Below are positions 33,271 to 41,105 of a stretch of 64,000 bases of DNA, in pieces. A model generated the notes under the pieces. It saw only the letters and a list, made by a program, of their open reading frames with translations. It was not told where the DNA came from and searched no databases. The position numbers and the translations under genes are program-made. Origin of the DNA: Paenibacillus aceris (GTDB lineage: Bacteria; Bacillota; Bacilli; Paenibacillales; NBRC-103111); NCBI RefSeq assembly GCF_017874035.1, contig NZ_JAGGKV010000030.1, positions 1 to 64,000 on the forward strand. Direction: 5' to 3'. Position 1 is the stretch's first letter; each line of letters starts with the position of its first letter.

Positions 33271-33569
33271 GGCTGCAGTTTGTTTGGCTTGCAGACCTTC
33301 TTTTGATGAGCCTGCAGCACAAACTCTGTTTGTGTTGCACAGCATACAATGATTTTGTCGCCAATAGTTAGCTAGGTGCTTCTATGCTGTATTTTGTGCA
33401 ACGATTTGAGCAAAATGGCTGAATTTGATGGAGAAACGTTTAAAATGGTTGTACATAGTACAATATAGATAGCTCGTTTACTGGTAAAATGAAGAAATGC
33501 GTGCACAAAACACAACATAGCGTGAAGGTATTTTTTCAACATAACAACACATTTCAGGAGGTGCCACCC
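33271..33569. other. Intergenic region with two short palindromes
   Basis: No gene is seen. CACAAAC/GTTTGTG (33318-33334) forms a hairpin without a T-run, and TTGTAC-ATA-GTACAA (33449-33463) is a perfect palindrome upstream of mazG, possibly an operator. No convincing promoter pair was found. Confidence 0.4.
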
Positions 33570-35087
33570 ATGTCAACCCAAGCTCAAATTACCGTGGTCG
33601 GACTCGGAACGGGAGACGAAGACCAGCTCACACTCGGTGTTTGGAAAAAGCTCCAAGGCGCGGCAAAGTCGCAAGCTGCTCTATATTTGCGCACAGAGGA
33701 CCATCCGATGGTTCGGATGCTGGATAGCAACCAAATCCCCTACCAAACCTTCGATGCCAATTACATTGCCCATGAAAGCTTTGAAGGGGTGTATGAATCT
33801 ATCGCGGAGGCGCTTGTCCAATCCGCCAAAAGTACGTCCGCCGAAGTGATCTATGCGGTGCCGGGGCACCCGATGGTGGCGGAGTACACGGTGCAGCTCT
33901 TAAAGCGGCGGTGTCCGGAAGAAGGGATTTCACTCCAAGTGATGGGGGGAGAAAGCTTCCTGGATCAGGCATTCTTAAGATTCGGCTTTGATCCGATCAA
34001 TGGTTTTCAGCTGCTCGACGCTACCAGTCTTAGTCGCTACGCGCTAAATCCTCAGATGCATACGATCATTGGGCAAGTGTACGATACCTATACGGCATCT
34101 GATCTCAAAATCTCGCTCATGGATACCTACCCGGACGAATACCGCGTGGTCGTGGGCCACTCTTTAGGCGTAGCGGGTGCGGAACAGATCATTGAAGTGC
34201 CGCTGCATGAGCTGGATCATGTGAAAGGCTACGGGAATTTGTCGCTTGTGTGGGTTCCTAAGAGCGACAAGGACGAAGTTTATTATCGCACTTTTGGCCG
34301 ACTGCATGAGATCGTGCAAATTCTGCGCAGCCCGGAAGGCTGCCCTTGGGATCGCGAGCAGACACATGCCAGCCTGCGCAAAAATCTCATTGAGGAAGCC
34401 TATGAGGTTCTGGAAACGATTGATGAAGATGATCCTGAGCACATGTGCGAGGAGCTGGGGGATTTGCTTTTGCAAGTCATGCTTCATGCACAGATGGAAG
34501 AGGAGATTGGTACCTTCACCGTTTATGATGTGATTGCTACGCTGAACGAGAAACTGATTCGCCGTCACCCGCACGTATTTGGGGAAAATAAGGCGGAGGA
34601 TGCGGATGAGGCGCTTGTAAACTGGAATGCCATGAAGGCCGAGGAGAAGCGGAAGAAGGGCATCGACGTGACGAAGCAATCTGTCCTGGAAGGCATACCA
34701 CGGGAGCTGCCGGGTCTCTTGAAGGCTTTGAAACTGCAGAAGAAGGCGGCTACTGTTGGTTTTGATTGGTCAGAGCTTGGAGAGGTGATTCAGAAGCTGG
34801 AAGAAGAGCTGGCAGAACTGCGTGAGGCTATCGGCAATCCATCGGAAGAAGCGGCTCAAGACCGGCTTGAGGAGCTGGGCGATGTGCTTTTTTCTATCGT
34901 AAATGTTGCTAGATTCCTGAAAATTGACCCGGAAGAAGCTATTGGGCACACAAATCGCAAATTTATTCAAAGATTTTCATATATTGAAGATCAGCTACGT
35001 TTAAGAGGGCTTTCTTTTGAACAAACTGAGTTATCAGAGATGGAAAATTACTGGCAGGAAGCAAAAAAAGTTACAAAACTTCGTTAG
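33570..35087 (+). CDS. mazG: Tetrapyrrole methylase / MazG pyrophosphohydrolase fusion (YabN)
   Basis: A 505-residue two-domain protein. Residues 1-220 are a tetrapyrrole-methylase fold (ITVVGLGTGDEDQLTLG; AVPGHPMVAEYTV), and residues about 245-495 hold two MazG NTP pyrophosphohydrolase modules (LRSPEGCPWDREQTHASLR, EEAYEVLETIDEDD, EELGDLLLQVMLH). MazG removes abnormal NTPs. The start at 33570 has AGGAGGTG upstream; the longer in-frame extension has none. It has the same architecture and place as B. subtilis yabN. Confidence 0.94.
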   Translation: MSTQAQITVVGLGTGDEDQLTLGVWKKLQGAAKSQAALYLRTEDHPMVRMLDSNQIPYQTFDANYIAHESFEGVYESIAEALVQSAKSTSAEVIYAVPGHPMVAEYTVQLLKRRCPEEGISLQVMGGESFLDQAFLRFGFDPINGFQLLDATSLSRYALNPQMHTIIGQVYDTYTASDLKISLMDTYPDEYRVVVGHSLGVAGAEQIIEVPLHELDHVKGYGNLSLVWVPKSDKDEVYYRTFGRLHEIVQILRSPEGCPWDREQTHASLRKNLIEEAYEVLETIDEDDPEHMCEELGDLLLQVMLHAQMEEEIGTFTVYDVIATLNEKLIRRHPHVFGENKAEDADEALVNWNAMKAEEKRKKGIDVTKQSVLEGIPRELPGLLKALKLQKKAATVGFDWSELGEVIQKLEEELAELREAIGNPSEEAAQDRLEELGDVLFSIVNVARFLKIDPEEAIGHTNRKFIQRFSYIEDQLRLRGLSFEQTELSEMENYWQEAKKVTKLR

Positions 35088-35172
35088 TAATAGAAGGATT
35101 TTGGCGAAAAAAGAAGAATACTAAGTTTGGTGTAAGGTGTAAGGTTGAATATGGAAATATAATTTAGGGATA

Positions 35173-35189
35173 TTTGAACGTTGTTCAAA
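35173..35189. promoter_or_regulatory. Perfect palindrome in the hup leader
   Basis: TTTGAAC-GTT-GTTCAAA, 7-bp arms, 10 bp after a TATAAT (35158-35163) and 72 bp before the hup start codon. It could be an operator, or a small hairpin in the leader. Confidence 0.4.
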
Positions 35190-35260
35190 GTCTCTCAGCT
35201 TTGCGGCTTTGGTACATAGAAGACATGATTTTCAACTATTTTTGGGAGGTAACAAATCAC

Positions 35261-35533
35261 ATGAACAAAACGGATTTGATCAACAACATCGCAGAAAAAA
35301 GCGGACTAACTAAGAAAGACGTAGAAGTTGTACTTAACGGATTCCTTGGTGAAGTTACAGACGCTCTTTCATCCGGAGATAAAGTTCAATTAATCGGTTT
35401 CGGAACTTTCGAAACTCGTAAACGTTCCGGTCGTACAGGCCGTAACCCACAAACGGGCAACCCAATCGTGATCGCGGAATCCAACGTTCCAGCTTTCAAA
35501 GCGGGTAACAAGCTTAAAGACGCTGTAAAATAA
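35261..35533 (+). CDS. hup: HU-family DNA-binding protein
   Basis: A 90-residue HU protein, the standard length. MNKTDLINNIAEKSGLTKKD starts the helical body, and the beta-arm shows GFGTFETRKRSGRTGRNPQTG with the conserved RNPQTG. It compacts the nucleoid and bends DNA. GGGAGG lies at the right distance from ATG 35261. Its stop codon overlaps the rqcP start by 1 nt (TAATG), so the two are coupled. B. subtilis hbs lies elsewhere. Confidence 0.97.
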   Translation: MNKTDLINNIAEKSGLTKKDVEVVLNGFLGEVTDALSSGDKVQLIGFGTFETRKRSGRTGRNPQTGNPIVIAESNVPAFKAGNKLKDAVK

Positions 35534-35796
35534 TGCGAATCGACAAGTTTCTCAAAGTCTCTCGTCTGATTAAGCGCCGCACCGTAGCGAAGGATGTGTC
35601 CGATCAAGGACGTGTCTGGATAAACGGCAGAGATGCCAAGGCGAGTACGCAGGTGAAAGTCGGCGACGAACTAGCGATTCAATTTGGTCAGAAAAAGGTG
35701 ACGATTCGCGTGGAACTCCTTTCGGAGTCGACCCGCAAGGAAGACGCTGCGAAGATGTATACCCTGATCAAGGAAGAAGCTTATCAGTCCGAGTAG
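35533..35796 (+). CDS. rqcP: RqcP, S4-domain ribosome quality control factor (YabO)
   Basis: An 87-residue S4 RNA-binding protein (MRIDKFLKVSRLIKRRTVAKDVSDQGRV start region, S4 domain about residues 1-65). In B. subtilis RqcP works with RqcH on obstructed 50S subunits to add C-terminal alanine tails. It overlaps the hup stop codon by 1 nt. A terminator follows, separating it from yabP. Confidence 0.95.
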   Translation: MRIDKFLKVSRLIKRRTVAKDVSDQGRVWINGRDAKASTQVKVGDELAIQFGQKKVTIRVELLSESTRKEDAAKMYTLIKEEAYQSE

Positions 35797-35813
35797 CACT
35801 GCATAATAAAGAT

Positions 35814-35853
35814 TAGCCCAGGATTCCCGGATGAGGGATCTCGGGCTTTTTTT
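35814..35853 (+). terminator. Terminator after rqcP
   Basis: Stem AGCCC..GATTCCC/GGGATC..GGGCT (with mismatches) followed by seven T residues. Confidence 0.85.
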
Positions 35854-35914
35854 GTGGTTCTAAATGAGGACATCCTCCCATATCGTAATGATAGATGAAG
35901 GAGGGGTACAGGCC

Positions 35915-36202
35915 ATGATGGAACCCGTGAAAAACACGAACAAGCGGCAAGAAATCAAAATGCTGAATCGCAAGCTCTTGGAGATCTCCGGAGTTTTGAA
36001 CGTTGAAAGCTTTGACAGTGAAGAGTTCCTCCTTGAAACGGAAATGGGCTACCTGATGATTAAAGGGCAGAATTTGCACATTAAGAATCTAAGCTTGGAG
36101 CAAGGGTTGGTCGCCATTGAAGGACTCATTCAAGAATTAGCTTATGTGGATGGAAATACCCAGGAGAAATCCAAGGGGTTTCTTGGTAAATTATTCAAGT
36201 GA
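35915..36202 (+). CDS. yabP: Spore protein YabP
   Basis: A 95-residue YabP/YqfC-family protein made in the mother cell and needed for sporulation. The core LLEISGVLNVESFDSEEFLL and the closing KGFLGKLFK closely match B. subtilis YabP. I start at ATG 35915 because GGAGGGG is 8 nt upstream; two further upstream codons are in frame but lack a site. No clear sigma-E promoter could be read upstream. It overlaps yabQ by 4 nt. Confidence 0.93.
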   Translation: MMEPVKNTNKRQEIKMLNRKLLEISGVLNVESFDSEEFLLETEMGYLMIKGQNLHIKNLSLEQGLVAIEGLIQELAYVDGNTQEKSKGFLGKLFK

Positions 36203-36774
36203 CCCTGAACGTTCAGTTTCATACGATTTTCATGATGTTTTTGAGCGGGGTCGCCATAAGTGCGATGTTTGATGTATTTCGTGTGCTTTCCGGCAAGCTC
36301 AAACTGCCGCGATGGACGATTCCGCTCGTTGATACGGTGTTTTGGATTGTGGCGACAATCCTGGTGTTCCGTCTGCTTATTTACAGCAATGAAGGACAAG
36401 TTCGTGTGTTTATTTTTCTTGGGATGGGGATCGGTATTTGCTTTTATTTCGCTCTCCTCAGCAATGTGGTCATTCATCTGACGCTGCTTCTAATACGAAT
36501 TGTCATCGTGATTTACAAGTTTTTTGCAAAAACCGTCGAAATTCTTATCATTAAACCGATCATTGGCTTATATCGTCTAACTGTGATAATTTTGGGCTTT
36601 TTGCTAGCTGTAGCTATATTCCTTTACAGAATTGTGCTACAATTGCTTTATCCTTTTTGGAGATTACTCCTGTGGATGACTCGGCCTGTGCATAAATATT
36701 TCGTGATCCCCGTTTGGTTGAAGAAGTTAACGGGTAAGATCATAACAATCTATCGCAGGTTATTCTCAAAGTAG
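36199..36774 (+). CDS. yabQ: Spore cortex biosynthesis protein YabQ
   Basis: A 191-residue membrane protein required for spore cortex formation, located in the membranes around the forespore. The N-terminal half has several spans (FHTIFMMFLSGVAISAMFDV, LVDTVFWIVATILVFRLLI, VFIFLGMGIGICFYFALL), and further hydrophobic stretches follow in the C-terminal half, ending in a basic tail. The GTG start overlaps the yabP stop (GTGA), so the genes are translationally coupled. divIC follows after 12 bp. Confidence 0.94.
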   Translation: MTLNVQFHTIFMMFLSGVAISAMFDVFRVLSGKLKLPRWTIPLVDTVFWIVATILVFRLLIYSNEGQVRVFIFLGMGIGICFYFALLSNVVIHLTLLLIRIVIVIYKFFAKTVEILIIKPIIGLYRLTVIILGFLLAVAIFLYRIVLQLLYPFWRLLLWMTRPVHKYFVIPVWLKKLTGKIITIYRRLFSK

Positions 36775-36786
36775 GAGGAATTCCTA

Positions 36787-37110
36787 TTGATGCAGGCTCA
36801 AGCAACCGCACCTAATAAGCGCAGCAGTAGTGTAGGCTCAAAGCGAAGACTGCGTTTTCTCTTGATCTTTGTCCTATGTTTTATGAGTTGGGCTGCTGTT
36901 AACATTTGGGGACAGTTCGCTAAGCTTCATGATAAGAGAAATGCCGTCGCGAATATGGAGCAGCAACTCGCCCAAGCGAAGAAGGTCAAAGAGCAGACGC
37001 AGAAGGAAGTCGCTAGGCTTCATAATGACGAATACTTGGATCAAATTATTCGCCGGGATTTTCACTATAGCAAAACGGGAGAGACGCCTCTAAGTGTCTC
37101 GAGGCAATAA
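36787..37110 (+). CDS. divIC: Cell division protein DivIC
   Basis: A 107-residue bitopic septum-formation protein: basic cytosolic N-terminus (about 1-28), one membrane span (LLIFVLCFMSWAAVNIWG), then an external coiled coil (KRNAVANMEQQLAQAKKVKE). It forms a complex with FtsL and DivIB at the septum. The start is TTG at 36787 or the ATG right after it; AGGAGG is 8 or 11 nt upstream. Its place after yabQ is conserved. Confidence 0.94.
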   Translation: MMQAQATAPNKRSSSVGSKRRLRFLLIFVLCFMSWAAVNIWGQFAKLHDKRNAVANMEQQLAQAKKVKEQTQKEVARLHNDEYLDQIIRRDFHYSKTGETPLSVSRQ

Positions 37111-37138
37111 AAGGAATAAATAAGCGGCGAATGCCGTG

Positions 37139-37167
37139 TTGACCGTGGTTTCTGCATCGGTTATAAT
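37139..37167 (+). promoter_or_regulatory. Sigma-A promoter of yabR
   Basis: TTGACC (37139-37144), 17 bp, TATAAT (37162-37167), 48 bp before the yabR start codon. Confidence 0.75.
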
Positions 37168-37215
37168 CGGCGTAGCCAGTGTTTTCAACATTTTAAGGGA
37201 GGAACATTTTACTTT

Positions 37216-37803
37216 ATGGCAATTGAAGTTGGCACCAAGTTAGAGGGTAGAGTGACGGGGATTACTCACTTTGGAGCATTCGTCGAGCTTGCTGAAGGAG
37301 TTACCGGTCTTGTTCACATTTCGGAGATCGCGGACAATTATGTGAAGGACGTTAATGACCATTTAAAGCTGGAAGACAAAGTATTGGTCAAAGTGATTAA
37401 CGTGGACAAGGATGGCAAGATCGGACTGTCGATCAAGCAAACGGTTGACAAGCCAGTTGAGGAAAGACCAGCTCGTCCTGAACGTACAGGTGGCAGCAGC
37501 TATCAAGGTCGCCCAAGCGGAGATCGTCCAGGTGGCTTCCAAGGTGGTCGTCCAAGCAGTGGTGGGGAACGCAGTGGTCCTCCAAGCGGTGGTCCAGGTG
37601 GTGGTCGTCCAGGCGGTGGCGGCTTCAATCGTGGTGGCGGCGGTGGCGGTCGCGGCGGCTTTAACAAGCAGCAAGGCGGAGCTAGACCGTTCTCGTTCGA
37701 AGATAAAGTATCTCGTTTCCTTAAAGATAGTGAAGAGCGGATTTCGTCTCTCAAGAAGAACACCGAGTCCAAACGCGGTGGCCGAGGCGGAAGAAGAGAC
37801 TAA
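37216..37803 (+). CDS. yabR: S1-domain RNA-binding protein YabR with Gly/Arg-rich linker
   Basis: A 195-residue protein. Residues 3-72 are an S1 RNA-binding domain (KLEGRVTGITHFGAFVELAE, GLVHISEIADNYVKD, VINVDKDGKIGLSIKQ). Residues about 85-155 are a Gly/Arg/Pro/Ser-rich disordered stretch with RGG-like motifs (FNRGGGGGGRGGFNK). A short helix follows (SFEDKVSRFLKDSEERISSL), then a basic RGGRGGRRD end. B. subtilis YabR (128 aa) has the first and last parts but a much shorter linker. AAGGAGG lies upstream. Both a promoter and a terminator flank the gene, so it is its own unit. Confidence 0.93.
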   Translation: MAIEVGTKLEGRVTGITHFGAFVELAEGVTGLVHISEIADNYVKDVNDHLKLEDKVLVKVINVDKDGKIGLSIKQTVDKPVEERPARPERTGGSSYQGRPSGDRPGGFQGGRPSSGGERSGPPSGGPGGGRPGGGGFNRGGGGGGRGGFNKQQGGARPFSFEDKVSRFLKDSEERISSLKKNTESKRGGRGGRRD

Positions 37804-37820
37804 TAGATGCAAATAATGAA

Positions 37821-37850
37821 CCACATTCGCTTAAGCGGATGTGGTTTTTT
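37821..37850 (+). terminator. Terminator after yabR
   Basis: 10-bp stem CCACATTCGC/GCGGATGTGG (one G-U) with a TTAA loop, then six T residues. Confidence 0.92.
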
Positions 37851-37856
37851 ATGTTG

Positions 37857-37949
37857 GTAGATAAGAAAGTATAGGTTTTATACTTTAGCTTCGCGTCTAC
37901 CTTGACTAACGCGCTTGTCCTAAAAGGACGACGAAGTCATTTATCCTTG
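37857..37949 (+). repeat. 93-bp structured repeat, copy 2
   Basis: It matches 426-518 at about 86 of 93 positions. Of the seven differences, one (A to G in the GTCTAC arm) turns an A-U pair into a G-U pair, so both hairpins persist. It follows the yabR terminator directly and is followed by the degenerate ~51-bp repeats. Confidence 0.75.
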
Positions 37950-37999
37950 TGTGGCGGAGGAGTAAGGGTTCGGCAAGCTGTGGCAAGGGGTTGTGGGAA

Positions 38000-38071
38000 G
38001 GGAATTACAGTCCGCTATTTACCCGGAGATTACTCCTGCCACTCATGAGCGGGAACTATGGTTTGCTATTT
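38000..38071. repeat. Cluster of degenerate ~51-bp intergenic repeats (cluster 3)
   Basis: Two direct copies, GGGAATTACAGTCCGCTATT at 38000 and GGGAACTATGGTTTGCTATT at 38051, are 51 bp apart, the same period as clusters 1 and 2. Confidence 0.6.
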
Positions 38072-38276
38072 AGCTGTCTTGGGCAGAAATGCGAGGGGAT
38101 TTGGTAAATAAGGTCTTGTTGTTCTCCTTTGCAAGTCAAATCGGTAGAATGTGCTTATATAGCATACTCAAGTTCCCTTATATTTGCCTGAGTGAGGAAT
38201 AGGAGGCTGAATGAGAGACTAGTGAAATAAACATTACCAAAACATTACAATTCATCGTACGGACTTTTACAATCGA

Positions 38277-38351
38277 CATGGAGTTACGGGTATCTCCCCC
38301 ATCTGCACGGCGAAAGTTCGGGGCAATCAGACTTTTGGATACGCTTCCATG
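38277..38351. ncRNA. Candidate structured RNA of unknown class
   Basis: Paired arms CATGGA (38277-38282) with TCCATG (38346-38351), GTATC (38290-38294) with GATAC (38338-38342), and AAAGT (38313-38317) with ACTTT (38331-38335). CCCC near 38297-38300 could pair with GGGG at 38320-38323 to make a pseudoknot. It matches no riboswitch class I know, and transcription is not shown. Strand is undecided. Confidence 0.3.
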
Positions 38352-38439
38352 GCGGTAAAGCGAGACGAGACAAGGGCTGAGGGCCGATGACACGGCCGGC
38401 GCGGCTTGTCGGAAATTTCTTTGAACCTATCAACTCATT

Positions 38440-38472
38440 CTGACAAACTTTCTGCTAGATTGTCTCTATACT
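38440..38472 (+). promoter_or_regulatory. spoIIE promoter with 21-bp spacing
   Basis: CTGACA (38440-38445), 21 bp, TATACT (38467-38472). The unusual spacing copies the B. subtilis spoIIE promoter, which uses sigma-A and needs Spo0A~P. A 0A-box-like TGTCGGA (38407-38413, 6 of 7) lies upstream. Confidence 0.6.
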
Positions 38473-38510
38473 AGAGAAACAAATAAGGGAAGAATGGATG
38501 GTGTTCAAGC

Positions 38511-41003
38511 ATGCAAAGAAGAAGCCTAGGTGCGGTGATTGGTGGCGGATGGTCAGGGTTGTGGCAAAAAGCGAAAACAGGTGCACGCAATGCTGCAGTG
38601 GAAAATCGATTTGTTCAAGCCTTTGTGGCTAAGAAGTGGACTTTTCTCCTCATTGTAATGGCTTTCCTTCTTGGACGTGCGATGATTCTGGAACAGCTAT
38701 CCCCGTTTGCTTTAGCGTTTATTGCAGTTATCTATTTTACGAGGAGAGATATCTTACACTATGTAGGTGTTGCGGCATTTGCCGGAAGCTTATTCTCTTT
38801 ACATGCGAATACGGGTTATCTTGTGACGGAGATTATCGTGTTCCTGCTGATCCAAAAAGCGTTTGAGAAGTTTGAACGCTCGGATCTTTCATTGGCCCCG
38901 CTGCTCGTATTCAGTTCGACGTTCTTGGTTCAGCTGTTTGCAGAACTGGTAATTTCAAACTTAAGTTGGTATTCGCTTATGATGATTTCTGTAGAGGCAC
39001 TGCTCAGTCTGGTGCTGACGTTAATTTTCATACAAGCAATTCCTGTATTCACACTCACCCGTAAAAACTATCATTTGAAACACGAGGAAATCATATGTTT
39101 AATTATCTTATTGGCTTCCGTTATGACGGGGACGGTGAGTTGGGTAATGGGGCCTGTCACGGTGGAGCATGTACTCTCCCGGTATTTGATTCTATTATTT
39201 GCCCTTGTAGGCGGAGCACCTTTCGGGGCCTCGGTTGGTGTTATTACAGGGCTAATTTTGAGCCTTGCGAATAGCAACGCCATTTACCAGATGAGCTTGC
39301 TGGCTTTCTCAGGCATGTTAGCTGGACTCCTAAAGGAGGGGAATCGTCTTGCTGTCGCTTTCGGCATGCTGTTGGGGTCCTCGATTTTATCGTTCTATCT
39401 AGGAACGAGCGCCGATGTCATCAATTCCGCGTGGGAATCGCTTGCCGCCGTTACGTTGTTCCTTCTCACGCCTCGGAGCCTGATTCTCACACTTGCCAAA
39501 TATGTCCCGGGCACGCAGGAGAATCTCAAATCACAGCAGGACTACGCAAAGCGGGTCCGCGATGTAACGGCCAGCCGTGTGGAACAGTTCTCGGAAGTGT
39601 TTCGCCAGCTGTCTCGCAGCTTTAAGCAGTTAACGACAGATGATGCTGTAAATCGAAAGGAGGAGGAAGTTGGACATTTCATGAATGCGGTTGCGCAGAA
39701 AGCTTGCGATTCCTGCTGGAAAAAGAGCCAGTGCTGGGATCAGAAGTTTTACCAGACGTATACGTATATGACCGACATGATGACTAGTATCGAGACAAAG
39801 GAGAGTATGACGAAGAAGCAAATACCGCCAGAGTGGAAGAAAGTATGTAATAAGCCTGAGCAGGTGCTAGATGTGATGAAACAACAATACAGTTTATACA
39901 AAAATGATTTACACTGGAAAAAACAGATTATGGACAGCCGGCATCTCGTAGCGGATCAATTGTCTGGCGTCTCACAGGTGATGGAGGACCTGGCGAAGGA
40001 AATTAAGCGGGAAGGGCAGGAGTTGTTCCTTCAGGAAGAGCAAATCCGTAATGCGCTGGAGGAGCTGGGCTTATCTATTCATACGATCGATATTATTTCC
40101 TTGGATGAAGGAAATATTGAGATTGAAATCATTCATCAATACACGAAGGGCTTCGATGAATGCCGGAAAATCATTGCTCCGCTACTCAGCGAAATCATCG
40201 GCGAGAATGTCGCCGTGATGCGCGAGGAGATGCATGAGCGCGGCGAAGGCTACAGCACAGTCGTCTTCGGCTCGGCCAAAGAATACGAGGTTGAGACCGG
40301 GGTCGCCGGTGCAGCCAAAGGGGGCGACCTCTTCTCGGGCGACAGCTTCTCAACAGTGGAGCTGGGCAATGGTAAATATGCCGTGGCGCTTAGCGACGGC
40401 ATGGGTAATGGCGAGCGGGCGCGGGCAGAGAGCCAGACTGCGCTTAGCATCCTGCAGCAGCTGCTGCAGTCGGGCATGGATGAGAAGCTCGCGATTAAAT
40501 CGCTGAACTCCGTACTTATGCTCCGTTCCTCCGACGAGATGTACGCGACGGTAGATATGGCATTGATAGATATGTATAATGCAAATACAACGTTCATGAA
40601 AATCGGATCAACGCCGAGCTTCATTAAACGTGGAAATGAGGTCATATCGATCTCGGCGAATAACTTGCCCGTAGGGATTTTGAGCGAAATTGATGTCGAT
40701 CTGGTTTCAATTCCTCTACAATCGGGAGATATCCTCGTCATGATGACGGATGGTATCTATGATGCGCCCGGTCATGCGGTGAACAAAGAGATGTGGATGA
40801 AGCGCATGATCCATGAAATTGATACCACTTTACCGCAAGAGTTCGCGGATTGTTTATTGGAACGGATTTTCCGCCACCATCATGGCGAAATTCAAGATGA
40901 TATGACGGTCGTCGTTGCCCGCGTAGAAAAGCGGCAACCAGAGTGGGCTACGTTCCGCTGGCCGGGGATTACGCGCATGGAACGTCCCAAAACCGTCAGC
41001 TAG
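38511..41003 (+). CDS. spoIIE: Stage II sporulation protein E, PP2C phosphatase
   Basis: An 830-residue protein (827 in B. subtilis). Residues about 40-335 hold about ten membrane spans, about 340-590 form the central regulatory and FtsZ-binding region, and about 595-810 the PP2C phosphatase domain with ALSDGMGNGERARAES, MTDGIYDA and DDMTVVVA carrying the metal aspartates. It dephosphorylates SpoIIAA-P to activate sigma-F and takes part in polar septation. The ATG lies 7 nt after GGATGGTG; no other in-frame start is close. The phosphatase-domain part (about 40190-40480) is visibly GC-rich. Confidence 0.96.
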   Translation: MQRRSLGAVIGGGWSGLWQKAKTGARNAAVENRFVQAFVAKKWTFLLIVMAFLLGRAMILEQLSPFALAFIAVIYFTRRDILHYVGVAAFAGSLFSLHANTGYLVTEIIVFLLIQKAFEKFERSDLSLAPLLVFSSTFLVQLFAELVISNLSWYSLMMISVEALLSLVLTLIFIQAIPVFTLTRKNYHLKHEEIICLIILLASVMTGTVSWVMGPVTVEHVLSRYLILLFALVGGAPFGASVGVITGLILSLANSNAIYQMSLLAFSGMLAGLLKEGNRLAVAFGMLLGSSILSFYLGTSADVINSAWESLAAVTLFLLTPRSLILTLAKYVPGTQENLKSQQDYAKRVRDVTASRVEQFSEVFRQLSRSFKQLTTDDAVNRKEEEVGHFMNAVAQKACDSCWKKSQCWDQKFYQTYTYMTDMMTSIETKESMTKKQIPPEWKKVCNKPEQVLDVMKQQYSLYKNDLHWKKQIMDSRHLVADQLSGVSQVMEDLAKEIKREGQELFLQEEQIRNALEELGLSIHTIDIISLDEGNIEIEIIHQYTKGFDECRKIIAPLLSEIIGENVAVMREEMHERGEGYSTVVFGSAKEYEVETGVAGAAKGGDLFSGDSFSTVELGNGKYAVALSDGMGNGERARAESQTALSILQQLLQSGMDEKLAIKSLNSVLMLRSSDEMYATVDMALIDMYNANTTFMKIGSTPSFIKRGNEVISISANNLPVGILSEIDVDLVSIPLQSGDILVMMTDGIYDAPGHAVNKEMWMKRMIHEIDTTLPQEFADCLLERIFRHHHGEIQDDMTVVVARVEKRQPEWATFRWPGITRMERPKTVS

Positions 41004-41105
41004 CCAGGTGGGAAAGTGAAGCTGTAACAGCTCATTTGCTGTTGCGGCTTTTTGGTTGTACAGGTAAGGATTCGTGGTGGGAAATTCGTGAAAGGCAGGC
41101 AGCTA

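Larger units (their letters stand above)
37950..38437. other. Gene-free region between yabR and spoIIE
   Basis: It contains repeat cluster 3 (38000-38071), a possible structured RNA (38277-38351) and a GC-rich inverted repeat (GACAAG 38369-38374 with CTTGTC 38405-38410, enclosing GGCC/GGCC). In B. subtilis tRNA genes sit here; none was recognised. No open frame looks real. Confidence 0.5.

Noticed and set aside
38178..38393. 71-codon minus-strand frame before spoIIE
   Set aside because: The stretch looks structured rather than coding, and the frame spans paired arms of the candidate RNA.
37804..38510. tRNA genes expected between yabR and spoIIE from B. subtilis synteny
   Set aside because: No cloverleaf with the conserved GGTTCRANTCC arm could be found in this interval.
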